From positions 1 through 11,066 of the forward strand of contig DASWMO010000353.1 in assembly GCA_036399715.1 (NCBI GenBank): a stretch of 11,066 nt of DNA, read 5' to 3'. Shown piece by piece: positions 5,273 to 11,066 of the stretch. Position 1 is the stretch's first letter, and every line of letters starts with the position of its first letter. The translations under genes and the position numbers were made by a program. Source of the DNA: DASVSE01 sp036399715. GTDB lineage: Bacteria; Bacteroidota; Rhodothermia; Rhodothermales; Rubricoccaceae. Below the pieces are notes generated by a model, which saw only the letters and a program-made list of their open reading frames with translations, did no database searches and had not been told where the DNA came from.

Positions 5273-7386
5273 TACTCGTCCGCGTGGGCGCGCTCGGCGG
5301 CGAGGCGGTCCTGGACGCCGCGCGGCATCGGCTCGAAGTGGCTCGGGCGCGCGCGGTGCAGGCCGCGGCCCTGCGTCAGCGAGCGCAGGGCTGTTGCGTA
5401 GCGGTACAGCTCAGCCTCAGGGACGTGCGCGCGGATCGTCTGCAGGCCGCCCTCGGCGTCCATGCCCTGGATGCGCGCGCGGCGCGTCGTCAGGTCGCCG
5501 AGAACGTCGCCCATCTGCGCCTCTGGAACCGTCACGTCGACCGCGACGACGGGTTCGAGGACGGCCGGCTCGGCGTCGCGGAAGCCCTGGCGGAAGGCCA
5601 TCTTGGCCGCCGTCCGGAAGGCGTTGTCGTTGGAGTCCACGGCGTGCATCGCCCCGTCGGCGACGACGACGCGGACGTCGCCGACGGGGTAGCCCGCGAC
5701 GGGTCCGTGCTGGAGCGCCTCGGCGACGCCCTTCTGGATGGCTCCGAAAAAGCGCTGCATGTCCACAGCCCCGCCGACGATGGCGTCGACAAAGTGGACG
5801 CGACTGCCCCACGCCGTCTCGTGCGTGTGCTCGCGGCGCATCCGGAGGTCGCCGGGCGGCTCGTAGGTCTCCGTCAGCGGCTCGACATGGAGCGTGAGGT
5901 CCGCGAACTGGCCCGCGCCGCCGGTCTGCTTCTTGTGGCGGTAGCTCGCCACGGCGCGCGTCTGGACGGTCTCGCGGTAGCCGACGCGGGGCGGCCCGAA
6001 CTCGACCTCGACGCCTGCGCGCTCGCGCAGGCGCGCCCGGGCGATGTCGAGGTGCTGCTCGCCCTGCCCCGAGAGCGTGATCTGGCCGAGGTGCGCGTCG
6101 TGCTCGACGTGCAGGCTCGGGTCCTCGCGCACGAGCGCCGCGAGTCCCGTGCCGACCTTGTCCTCATCGCCCGGGCGGACGGCCCGGACAGCGACGGTCA
6201 TCCGCGGCTCGGGGTACGCGACCGGCGTCACGACGACGCCCGAGCCGCGGCGTCGCAGCGTGTCTCCGGCGTGCGTGTGCCGCAGCTTGACCGTCACGCC
6301 GACGTCGCCCGCGACGAGGCGCTCGACCGGCACGCGCTCGCGCCCGTTGACGGCCGCGAGTGGCCCGAGACGCTCGGCCGAGCCGTCGCGCGCGTTCTCG
6401 AGGTCCATGCCCGCCGTGAGCGCCCCGGAGACGACCTTCAGGAATGAGAACTCGCCGACGTGCTCCTCGGCCATCGTCCGGAACACGAACACGACCGGCT
6501 CGCCCTCGGCGTCGACCGCGACCTCGCCCGCGTCGAGGTGCGGCGGCGGGCTCGCGGCGGGGCTCGGGCAGACGTTGTCGATAAAGCCCATCAGCCGGCT
6601 CACACCGACGTTCTCGCGCGCGACGGTGAGGAAGACGGGGAAGAGTTGGTGGCGAATCATCGCGCCGCGGAGGCCCGCCCGCATCTCGTCCTCGCTCAGC
6701 GTGCCCTGCTCGAAGAACAGCTCCATCAGGCCCTCGTCGTTCTCTGCGATGGCCTCGACGAGTTCCTGGTGCAGCGCCGCCGCGCGGTCGGCGAACTCGG
6801 GCGCGATGGGCTCGACGGTCTGCGCGCCGTCGGGCGCGAAGCGGATCTGCTTCATCAGCAGCACGTCGATAATCGTCCGCGTGCCCGAGCCCCCCGGCAG
6901 CTGGACGGGCGTCGCGGCCCGGCCGTAGCGCGCCTGGATGCGCCCGAGGGCCGATTCGAAGTCCGACTCGGCCGTGTCGAGCTTGTTGAGCACGAACATC
7001 GCGGGCGTCTGCGAGGCCTCCGTGTAGCTCCACGCCAAATCCGTCCCGACCTGGACGCCCTCGGCGGCGTCGATGACAAAAATGGCCGTGTCGGCGACCT
7101 TGAGGGCCGTGATGGCCTCGCCCGTGAAGTCCATCGTGCCGGGCGTGTCGAGGACGTTGATCTTGTGGCCGGCCCACTCGGCGTGGAGCAGGCTCGTGAA
7201 GACGGACTGCCCGCGCTCTTTTTCCGCGGCGTGGTAGTCGCTCGCCGTCGTGCCCGCCTCGACGGTCCCCATGCGCGGGACCGCATGCGACGAAAACAGC
7301 ATCGCCTCGGCGAGCGTCGTCTTGCCCGTGCCCTGGTGCCCGACGAGGGCGACGGTGCGGATGTGGTCGGCGTCGTAGACGAGCAT
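5272..7386 (-). CDS. fusA: Elongation factor G, variant (EF-G2-like) translational GTPase
   Basis: A 704-residue EF-G with all five domains. EF-G drives ribosomal translocation, and with RRF splits ribosomes. The G1 loop is GHQGTGKT (16-23) rather than AHIDAGKT, G2 is RGQS (58-61), G3 is DTPGTMDF (80-87) and G4 is NKLD (134-137). A G' insert (about 165-250) is present. Domain III has LSGQGEQHLDI (438-448), domain IV has the QTGGAGQF segment (487-494) and HAVDSNDNAF (581-590), and domain V runs to about 690. The catalytic histidine of canonical DTPGHVDF is Thr84 here, a hallmark of divergent EF-G paralogues; a second, canonical fusA is expected in the str operon elsewhere. Start: the frame runs up to 7566, but homology begins at MLVYDADHIRTVALVG, and a promoter lies at 7409-7439, so the ATG at 7386 is chosen. 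Confidence 0.9.
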   Translation of the reverse strand: MLVYDADHIRTVALVGHQGTGKTTLAEAMLFSSHAVPRMGTVEAGTTASDYHAAEKERGQSVFTSLLHAEWAGHKINVLDTPGTMDFTGEAITALKVADTAIFVIDAAEGVQVGTDLAWSYTEASQTPAMFVLNKLDTAESDFESALGRIQARYGRAATPVQLPGGSGTRTIIDVLLMKQIRFAPDGAQTVEPIAPEFADRAAALHQELVEAIAENDEGLMELFFEQGTLSEDEMRAGLRGAMIRHQLFPVFLTVARENVGVSRLMGFIDNVCPSPAASPPPHLDAGEVAVDAEGEPVVFVFRTMAEEHVGEFSFLKVVSGALTAGMDLENARDGSAERLGPLAAVNGRERVPVERLVAGDVGVTVKLRHTHAGDTLRRRGSGVVVTPVAYPEPRMTVAVRAVRPGDEDKVGTGLAALVREDPSLHVEHDAHLGQITLSGQGEQHLDIARARLRERAGVEVEFGPPRVGYRETVQTRAVASYRHKKQTGGAGQFADLTLHVEPLTETYEPPGDLRMRREHTHETAWGSRVHFVDAIVGGAVDMQRFFGAIQKGVAEALQHGPVAGYPVGDVRVVVADGAMHAVDSNDNAFRTAAKMAFRQGFRDAEPAVLEPVVAVDVTVPEAQMGDVLGDLTTRRARIQGMDAEGGLQTIRAHVPEAELYRYATALRSLTQGRGLHRARPSHFEPMPRGVQDRLAAERAHADE

Positions 7387-7408
7387 CGGGGCGGCAGCAG
7401 GTGGGGCA

Positions 7409-7439
7409 CCAAGATGCTGTTTCGTGAAGACATTGTCAA
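7409..7439 (-). promoter_or_regulatory. Promoter for the EF-G gene
   Basis: On the minus strand a perfect TTGACA (7439-7434) is followed after 17 bases by CATCTTGG (7416-7409), which then ends 22 bases before the EF-G ATG. In Bacteroidota terms the same bases read CTTG, 20 bases, then a near-match to TAnnTTTG. This gives a start site near 7403 and a short leader of about 17 bases with no Shine-Dalgarno sequence. The AT-richer tract stands out against its GC-rich surroundings, which makes this the best-supported promoter in the window. Confidence 0.6.
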
Positions 7440-7684
7440 GGCGCTGCCGAGGCGGATCAGGCGCCGAGGCGGTCACCCTCCCCCGGTCCGGATGTCCCGG
7501 TCCCGTCTGGGAGGGGAGGCCGAACGTCTCGCTCGGCCCAGCATTCGTAGAGACGCGCCATGGCACGTCTCCGCGGTGGTGAACCCGCCGCAGGCGCCTC
7601 GATCCCGCGACGGGCGTCCGGGCACGCAGGGTCGCGCGATTCCTCCCGGCCGGCGTGTGCTCCGCACCGACGCGCGACCGGCTC
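7440..7684. other. Divergent EF-G/tsaB spacer, non-coding
   Basis: The spacer between the two divergent start codons is 310 bases; this is the part outside the promoter elements. Open frames cross it on both strands but the peptides are low-complexity and match no family. It holds a direct repeat of CCCGGTCC at 7482-7489 and 7496-7503, a loose inverted repeat of 7-base arms (7477-7483 with 7513-7519), an extra ACGTCTC at 7524-7530, and the near-perfect palindrome listed separately. No tRNA or known RNA motif was recognised. Confidence 0.5.
7550..7571. promoter_or_regulatory. 22-base near-perfect palindrome, possible operator
   Basis: The left half GAGACGCGCCA and right half TGGCACGTCTC are complementary at 10 of 11 positions with no spacer; the only mismatch is 7556/7565. 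The right half's ACGTCTC also occurs at 7524-7530, 41 bases away (about four helical turns), as an additional half-site. Its size and symmetry suit a dimeric DNA-binding protein. It lies about 110 bases upstream of the EF-G -35 and 126 bases upstream of tsaB, so it overlaps neither candidate promoter. Function is inferred only from symmetry and position. Confidence 0.35.
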
Positions 7685-7692
7685 TAGCTTCG
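7685..7692 (+). promoter_or_regulatory. Possible -10 element abutting the tsaB start (leaderless transcript)
   Basis: TAGCTTCG matches the TAnnTT-G core of the Bacteroidota -7 element at five of six defined positions. It ends 4 bases before the tsaB ATG at 7697, so transcription starting the usual 5-8 bases downstream would begin at or next to the A of the start codon, giving a leaderless mRNA. No clear -33/-35 element is present. Confidence 0.4.
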
Positions 7693-7696
7693 CGCC

Positions 7697-8362
7697 ATGA
7701 ATCCTCTCGTGCTCGGCATCGAAACCGCCACCGACGTCTGCTCCGTCGGCGTCGTGCGGGGCGACACGGTCCTCGCCGTGTCGTCGGTGCGCCTGCCGCG
7801 CTCGCACGCGACGCGGCTCGCGCTGCTGGTGCAGGAGACGCTCGCGCACGCGCGCCTCGCCGCGGCTGACCTCGACTGCGTCGCCGTCTCGGCCGGCCCG
7901 GGGTCGTACACGGGCCTGCGGATCGGGGCGAGCCTCGCGCGCGGGCTGTGCCTCGCGACCGGCGCGCGCCTCGTCGGCGTGCCGACGATGGCGGCGCTGG
8001 CCACCGAGGCCGAGATACAGGTCCATGCAGGCGAAGTGCTCGTCGTGGCACTGCCGTCGCGGCGGGGCGAGGCCACCCTCTTCTCCCCTGCCGGCGGCGA
8101 TCCCGAGGCCGTGCCGTTCGCCGATGCCGCAGCATGGCTCGCAGACCGTGTGCCAGGAGGTGCCGGCGTCGCCGCGTGCGGCCCCGCGGCCGAGGCCTTC
8201 CGCGACGCGCTCGCGCCTCGTCCCGTGCGCGTGCTCGCCGTCGCGCCGTCGGGCGCGCGCATCGCGCGAACGGGTGCGTCTCTCGTCGCGGAAGGCGCCG
8301 AGGCCACATTCGAGCCGGCCTACATCGGGACGTTTGCGACGCCGCCGGTCACACAGCGGTAA
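7697..8362 (+). CDS. tsaB: tRNA threonylcarbamoyladenosine biosynthesis protein TsaB
   Basis: A 221-residue ASKHA-fold protein. TsaB partners TsaD and TsaE to transfer the threonylcarbamoyl group made by TsaC to A37 of ANN-decoding tRNAs (t6A). LGIETATDVCSVGV at 6-19 is the phosphate-1 segment, SHATRLALLVQETL at 36-49 the conserved helix, and SAGPGSYTGLRIGASLARGL at 65-84 the family hallmark. LPSRRGEATLF at 119-129 replaces the common DARRGEVY, losing the aspartate, and PAYIG at 207-211 matches the C-terminal PxYLR region. Length is normal. TsaB has lost the metal-binding residues of TsaD and is not itself catalytic in known systems. No tsaD, tsaE or rimI lies in the window. accD follows on the same strand after 61 bases but has its own promoter-like element. 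Confidence 0.92.
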   Translation: MNPLVLGIETATDVCSVGVVRGDTVLAVSSVRLPRSHATRLALLVQETLAHARLAAADLDCVAVSAGPGSYTGLRIGASLARGLCLATGARLVGVPTMAALATEAEIQVHAGEVLVVALPSRRGEATLFSPAGGDPEAVPFADAAAWLADRVPGGAGVAACGPAAEAFRDALAPRPVRVLAVAPSGARIARTGASLVAEGAEATFEPAYIGTFATPPVTQR

Positions 8363-8391
8363 CGCGCGGCCGGCACGCGGGTCACGGGCGG

Positions 8392-8399
8392 TATCTTGG
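8392..8399 (+). promoter_or_regulatory. Possible -10 element upstream of accD
   Basis: TATCTTGG matches TAnnTTTG at five of six defined positions and ends 24 bases before the accD ATG at 8424. The leader after it is cytosine-rich with no Shine-Dalgarno sequence. No -33/-35 element is recognisable. Identity over seven bases with the element before the PTS gene (TATCTTGC) and near-identity with the EF-G element support it. Confidence 0.45.
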
Positions 8400-8423
8400 C
8401 CGCCCATCCGCCCCCGCTCCCCC

Positions 8424-9326
8424 ATGGCGTGGTTCACGCGCAAGTCGGCCGGCATCCAGACCGACCGCAGCGAGCAGAACGAGGTCCCCGAGGGCTACTG
8501 GACGAAGTGCCCGACGTGCGGCACGATCACGAGCCAGAAGGACCTCGCGGACCACGCGCTCGTGTGCCCCAAGTGCGGGCACCACCACCAGATGTCCGGC
8601 CTGGGCTACCTGGACCTGCTCTTCGGCGAGGGCAGCTACACGCGCCACGACGCGGACCTGCACTCGCTCGACCCGCTCGAGTTCGCCGACCGCAAGGCCT
8701 ACACGGACCGCATCCGGGCCGCCGAGACGGCGACGGGCCTCAACGACGCCGCCGTCGCGGGCACGGGCCGGCTCGGGACGCACGGCCTGTCCGTCGCCGC
8801 GATGGACTTCTCGTTCGTCGGCGGCTCGATGGGCTCGGTCGTCGGCGAGATCGTCACGCGCGCGATCCGCCGCGCGGCCGAGGGCGACATGGCATGCCTC
8901 ATCGTGTCGCAGACCGGCGGCGCGCGCATGATGGAGGGCGCGCTCTCGCTGATGCAGATGGCTAAGACGAGCGCCAACCTCGCCGTGCTCGCCGAGCGCG
9001 GCCTGCCGTTCGTCTCGCTCATGACGCACCCGACCACGGGCGGCGTCACGGCGTCGTTCGCGATGCTCGGCGACCTCAACCTCGCCGAGCCGGGCGCGCT
9101 GATCGGCTTCGCCGGCCCGCGCGTGATCCGCGAGACGATCGGCCGCGACCTGCCCAAGGGCTTCCAGACGGCCGAGTTTCTCGTCGAGCGCGGCTTTGTG
9201 GACCGGATCGTGCCGCGGACCGAGCTCAAGGAGACGCTCACGCACGTGCTCGACCTGCTCATGGGTGACGCCGCCGACCCGCTCGGCGAGGCCGTCCGCG
9301 CCGCAGAGGACGAGCACGCGGCATAA
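8424..9326 (+). CDS. accD: Acetyl-CoA carboxylase carboxyltransferase subunit beta
   Basis: A 300-residue beta subunit of the acetyl-CoA carboxylase carboxyltransferase. With AccA it moves the carboxyl group from carboxybiotin on AccB to acetyl-CoA, making malonyl-CoA for fatty acid synthesis. The N-terminal zinc ribbon is complete: Cys29, Cys32, Cys48 and Cys51 (CPTC and CPKC pairs). The crotonase-like core has FVGGSMGSVVGE at 131-142, the TGGARMMEG segment at 164-172 (usually SGGARMQEG) and HPTTGGVTASFA at 202-213, which line the acyl-CoA site. Start: the frame is open back to 8025 through tsaB, but MAWFTRK at 8424 is the family N-terminus and follows a promoter-like element. accA is not adjacent, which is common in bacteria. 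Its TAA is 8 bases from the stop of the converging htrA gene. Confidence 0.96.
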   Translation: MAWFTRKSAGIQTDRSEQNEVPEGYWTKCPTCGTITSQKDLADHALVCPKCGHHHQMSGLGYLDLLFGEGSYTRHDADLHSLDPLEFADRKAYTDRIRAAETATGLNDAAVAGTGRLGTHGLSVAAMDFSFVGGSMGSVVGEIVTRAIRRAAEGDMACLIVSQTGGARMMEGALSLMQMAKTSANLAVLAERGLPFVSLMTHPTTGGVTASFAMLGDLNLAEPGALIGFAGPRVIRETIGRDLPKGFQTAEFLVERGFVDRIVPRTELKETLTHVLDLLMGDAADPLGEAVRAAEDEHAA

Positions 9327-9334
9327 AGCCTCCG

Positions 9335-10879
9335 TCAGTCCGCGCCGGGGGCGAGGAGGTCGAAGAACGCCGTCCGGCCGTCGGGGCGACGGACGCGAAG
9401 CAGGGCCGGCCGCTCGCGGCGGGCGAGGCGTGCGAGCGCCCGCCGCGCCTCCTCGGCCGTCCCGACGGCCCGGCCCTCGACCTCAACGACGATCGTGCCC
9501 TGCGGCAGGCCGTCGAGGTCCGCCGGCGAGCCCGGCGTGATCGCCTCGACGAGCGCGCCCGCGGCCACCTTGGCGCGGTCGCGGTCGCCGGCCGTGAGGT
9601 CACGGAAGCGGATGCCCCAGTCGGCCGCGTCGGAGCGCTGCGGAGCGGCCTCGCCCGTCTCGGGCGCGACCTCGGACGAGCCGTCGGGCTCGCGCGACGT
9701 TAGCCACTGCTGGAAGACGGGGTCGGACTGCGAGATCAGCGACGCCCGGAGCTCGCGCTCGCCACCGTCGCGCCAGACGGTGAGCGCGATGCGCTGCCCG
9801 GGGCGGCTCTGCGCGAGGCGGCTCTGGAACTGGTTGAGTTCGTCCACGGGCCGCCCGGCGACGGCCAGCAGGATGTCGCCCGCCCGGACGCCCGCGCGCG
9901 CGGCCGGCCCGCCGGCGACGACGTTCTGCACGAGCACGCCGTGGATGCGGTTCATGCCCGCCTGACGTGCGTCGGCAGCGGTGACCGAGAGCGCATCCAC
10001 GCCGAGATAGCCGCGGCGGACCTCGCCGTAGGCGATGAGGTCCTCGGCGACGCGCCGCGCGAGGTTGGCCGGGATCGCGAAGCCGTAGCCCTCATTGTAG
10101 CCCGTCTCGGACGCGATGGCGGTCACCATCCCGACGACCTGCCCGCGGAGGTTGACGAGCGCGCCGCCCGAGTTGCCCTGGTTAACGGCCGCGTCGGTCT
10201 GGATAAAGTCCTCGATCCGCAGGTCGTCCTGGATGGCCTGGATCTGGCGGCCGAGGGCCGAGACGATGCCCTGCGTGACGGTCCCCTGGAGCCGGAACGG
10301 GCTCCCGATCACGAGGACCGTCTCGCCGACCGCGAGCGCGTCCGAGTCGCCGAGCGTCGCGACGGGGAGCGGACCGGCGGCGCGCGCTTCGAGCAGGCGG
10401 AGCACGGCCACGTCCGTCGTCAGGTCCCGCCCGACGACCTCGGCCTGGTACTCGCGGCGGTCCGTGAGGCGGACGGCCACGCGGCCCGCGCGCTCGACGA
10501 CGTGCGCATTGGTGATGAGGTAGCCGTCGGGCGAGAGGACGATGCCCGAGCCCGCCTCGGAGTCGGCCGTCTCGAAGCCGTCGCCGGGCGTGCCCTCGGG
10601 CGTCACGACGACGTACGCGACCGACTCCAGCACGCGACCGGCGACCGTCGTCGTCTGCGCGTTGATAGCCTCCCAGTCGGGGACCGGGACGGGCTCGATG
10701 TCGGCCTCGTCTGCGCCAAGCTCGACCGGCTCGACGGACGCCGGCGCGGCCTCGGGCTGCGCCGGCAGGCGCGGCAGCTCGGGCAGCACGCGCGTCGCGT
10801 CGGGCCGCAGAATCGGGTAGCCGATGAGGCCGACCGCCCCGAGGGCGGCGAGGGCGAACAGGAGGCGGCGGAGGGCCAC
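9335..10879 (-). CDS. htrA: HtrA/DegP-family periplasmic serine protease with two PDZ domains
   Basis: A 514-residue protease for quality control of misfolded envelope proteins. Residues 6-25 form one hydrophobic segment with no clear AxA cleavage site, so it may be a membrane anchor. A proline/acidic linker (about 30-70) leads to the trypsin-like domain with the complete triad: His126 in TNAHVV, Asp156 in TTDVAVLR and Ser237 in QGNSGGALV. PDZ1 spans about 288-383 (GYLGVD start) and PDZ2 about 420-510, joined by a variable linker (390-420). The length and two PDZ domains fit DegP/DegQ rather than DegS. Start: the frame is open to 11050, but the upstream residues are arginine/glycine-rich, would overlap the divergent gene and lack homology, so the GTG at 10879 beside the hydrophobic segment is chosen; GTGs nearby remain possible. 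Confidence 0.92.
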   Translation of the reverse strand: MALRRLLFALAALGAVGLIGYPILRPDATRVLPELPRLPAQPEAAPASVEPVELGADEADIEPVPVPDWEAINAQTTTVAGRVLESVAYVVVTPEGTPGDGFETADSEAGSGIVLSPDGYLITNAHVVERAGRVAVRLTDRREYQAEVVGRDLTTDVAVLRLLEARAAGPLPVATLGDSDALAVGETVLVIGSPFRLQGTVTQGIVSALGRQIQAIQDDLRIEDFIQTDAAVNQGNSGGALVNLRGQVVGMVTAIASETGYNEGYGFAIPANLARRVAEDLIAYGEVRRGYLGVDALSVTAADARQAGMNRIHGVLVQNVVAGGPAARAGVRAGDILLAVAGRPVDELNQFQSRLAQSRPGQRIALTVWRDGGERELRASLISQSDPVFQQWLTSREPDGSSEVAPETGEAAPQRSDAADWGIRFRDLTAGDRDRAKVAAGALVEAITPGSPADLDGLPQGTIVVEVEGRAVGTAEEARRALARLARRERPALLRVRRPDGRTAFFDLLAPGAD

Positions 10880-10900
10880 AGAAACCGGGGAAACGTCCGT

Positions 10901-10908
10901 GTAAACTA
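10901..10908 (-). promoter_or_regulatory. Possible -10 element upstream of htrA
   Basis: The minus strand reads TAGTTTAC, keeping the TAnnTT core, and ends 21 bases before the proposed GTG start. The same bases read TAAACT on the plus strand, so the AT-rich patch could also serve the divergent gene, whose start is about 60 bases away. It is one of the few AT-rich spots in the region. Confidence 0.4.
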
Positions 10909-10918
10909 CGGGGCAGAC

Positions 10919-10936
10919 CGCCGGGCCCGCCCGGCG
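10919..10936. promoter_or_regulatory. Perfect 8-base inverted repeat over the htrA -35 region
   Basis: Arms CGCCGGGC (10919-10926) and GCCCGGCG (10929-10936) are perfect complements around two bases. The centre is about 20 bases upstream of the htrA -10 candidate, exactly where RNA polymerase would contact -35, so a bound protein could repress or activate htrA. All-GC palindromes arise easily in such a GC-rich genome, so support is weak. Confidence 0.25.
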
Positions 10937-10966
10937 CGCCGGTGAACTCCTCTCGCTCCCGCCCAC

Positions 10967-11066
10967 GTGCCCACCCCCTCTCCCGCCCCTGCGGACGTGC
11001 TGTTTCTGCACCTCGGCGACGTCACGGGCTCCTCGCGGGCGCTGCGGCAACTGCGTGTCCTCCGCG
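10967..11066 (+). CDS. N-terminus of a possible glycosyltransferase (cut by the right edge)
   Basis: An open frame from GTG at 10967 runs to the window end (33 codons visible). The peptide contains DVLFLHLGDVTGSSRALRQL at residues 10-29. A beta strand of hydrophobic residues, a GD turn and SRALRQLRVL resemble the start of GT-B glycosyltransferases of group 4, where an SRvLrqA-like helix follows the first strand. An alternative start is GTG at 10997. No Shine-Dalgarno sequence precedes it. With so few residues visible the function is tentative; the gene itself is supported by the divergent arrangement and the absence of stops. Confidence 0.45.
   Translation, partial: MPTPSPAPADVLFLHLGDVTGSSRALRQLRVLR

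Noticed and set aside
4678..6447. 589-codon plus-strand frame opposite the PTS and EF-G genes
   Set aside because: The peptide is a reverse-strand shadow of EF-G with biased Arg/Ala/Asp content and no domain.
7387..7566. N-terminal extension of EF-G by 60 residues
   Set aside because: Low-complexity, no homology, and it would include the promoter elements; EF-G homology begins at MLVYDADHIR.
6460..7869. 469-codon plus-strand frame spanning the EF-G/tsaB spacer
   Set aside because: Mostly antisense to EF-G and then out of phase with tsaB; low-complexity peptide lacking any motif.
8025..8423. Upstream extension of accD through tsaB
   Set aside because: The preceding in-frame sequence is a shadow of tsaB; accD proteins start at MAWF and a promoter-like element sits at 8392.
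9941..10945. 334-codon plus-strand frame opposite htrA
   Set aside because: Antisense to a protease with an intact catalytic triad; composition is that of a shadow frame.
10880..11050. N-terminal extension of htrA by 57 residues
   Set aside because: Arg/Gly-rich, would place the signal/anchor segment internally, and overlaps the divergent right-edge gene.
1..11066. CRISPR arrays, insertion sequences, tRNA or rRNA genes, toxin-antitoxin or defence cassettes
   Set aside because: No regularly spaced repeats, transposase motifs, terminal repeats, cloverleaf signatures or defence domains were seen; the content is ordinary housekeeping genes.

Overview
The window is a very GC-rich stretch (by eye near 70% G+C) of bacterial chromosome filled with housekeeping genes. 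Three things point to the Bacteroidota/Rhodothermota side of the tree, most likely a high-GC member of Rhodothermales such as the Rubricoccaceae. Lgt carries the YGGL and GCYLSGDGDWG forms typical of that lineage. None of the ten readable start codons has a Shine-Dalgarno sequence in front of it. Short TAnnTT(T)G-like -10 elements lie just upstream of several genes. The placement is inference; no rRNA is present.

Positions 1-7386 hold a leftward series of genes. In transcription order they are a variant elongation factor G, a PTS EIIA type-2 domain protein, histidyl-tRNA synthetase (hisS), prolipoprotein diacylglyceryl transferase (lgt), a group II PLP-dependent decarboxylase, and an RlmB-type 23S rRNA 2'-O-methyltransferase. 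lgt and the decarboxylase overlap by 4 bases (ATGA), and the decarboxylase and rlmB by 11 bases, so these three look translationally coupled. Promoter-like elements before EF-G, the PTS gene and lgt suggest up to three nested units: EF-G; PTS-hisS; lgt-decarboxylase-rlmB. A strong intrinsic terminator at 114-155 abuts the rlmB stop and is best formed on the plus strand, so it probably ends a rightward transcript from beyond the left edge.

Positions 7387-7696 form a 310-base divergent spacer. It has a good promoter for EF-G, a 22-base near-perfect palindrome, and a -10-like element almost touching the tsaB start codon. Rightward from there are tsaB (tRNA t6A biosynthesis) and accD (carboxyltransferase beta subunit of acetyl-CoA carboxylase). 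accD converges on a leftward htrA/degP-type periplasmic protease with only 8 bases between the stop codons. An 87-base divergent spacer separates htrA from a rightward gene cut by the right edge, whose first residues resemble a group 4 glycosyltransferase.

The genes serve translation (EF-G, HisS, RlmB, TsaB), the cell envelope (Lgt, HtrA) and fatty acid synthesis (AccD). I see no mobile element, CRISPR array, rRNA, tRNA or defence cassette, and no convincing new multi-gene system. The points most worth a second look are the EF-G whose catalytic G3 histidine is replaced by threonine, the decarboxylase of unknown substrate coupled between lgt and rlmB, the palindrome in the EF-G/tsaB spacer, and the shared promoter and SD-less start architecture.
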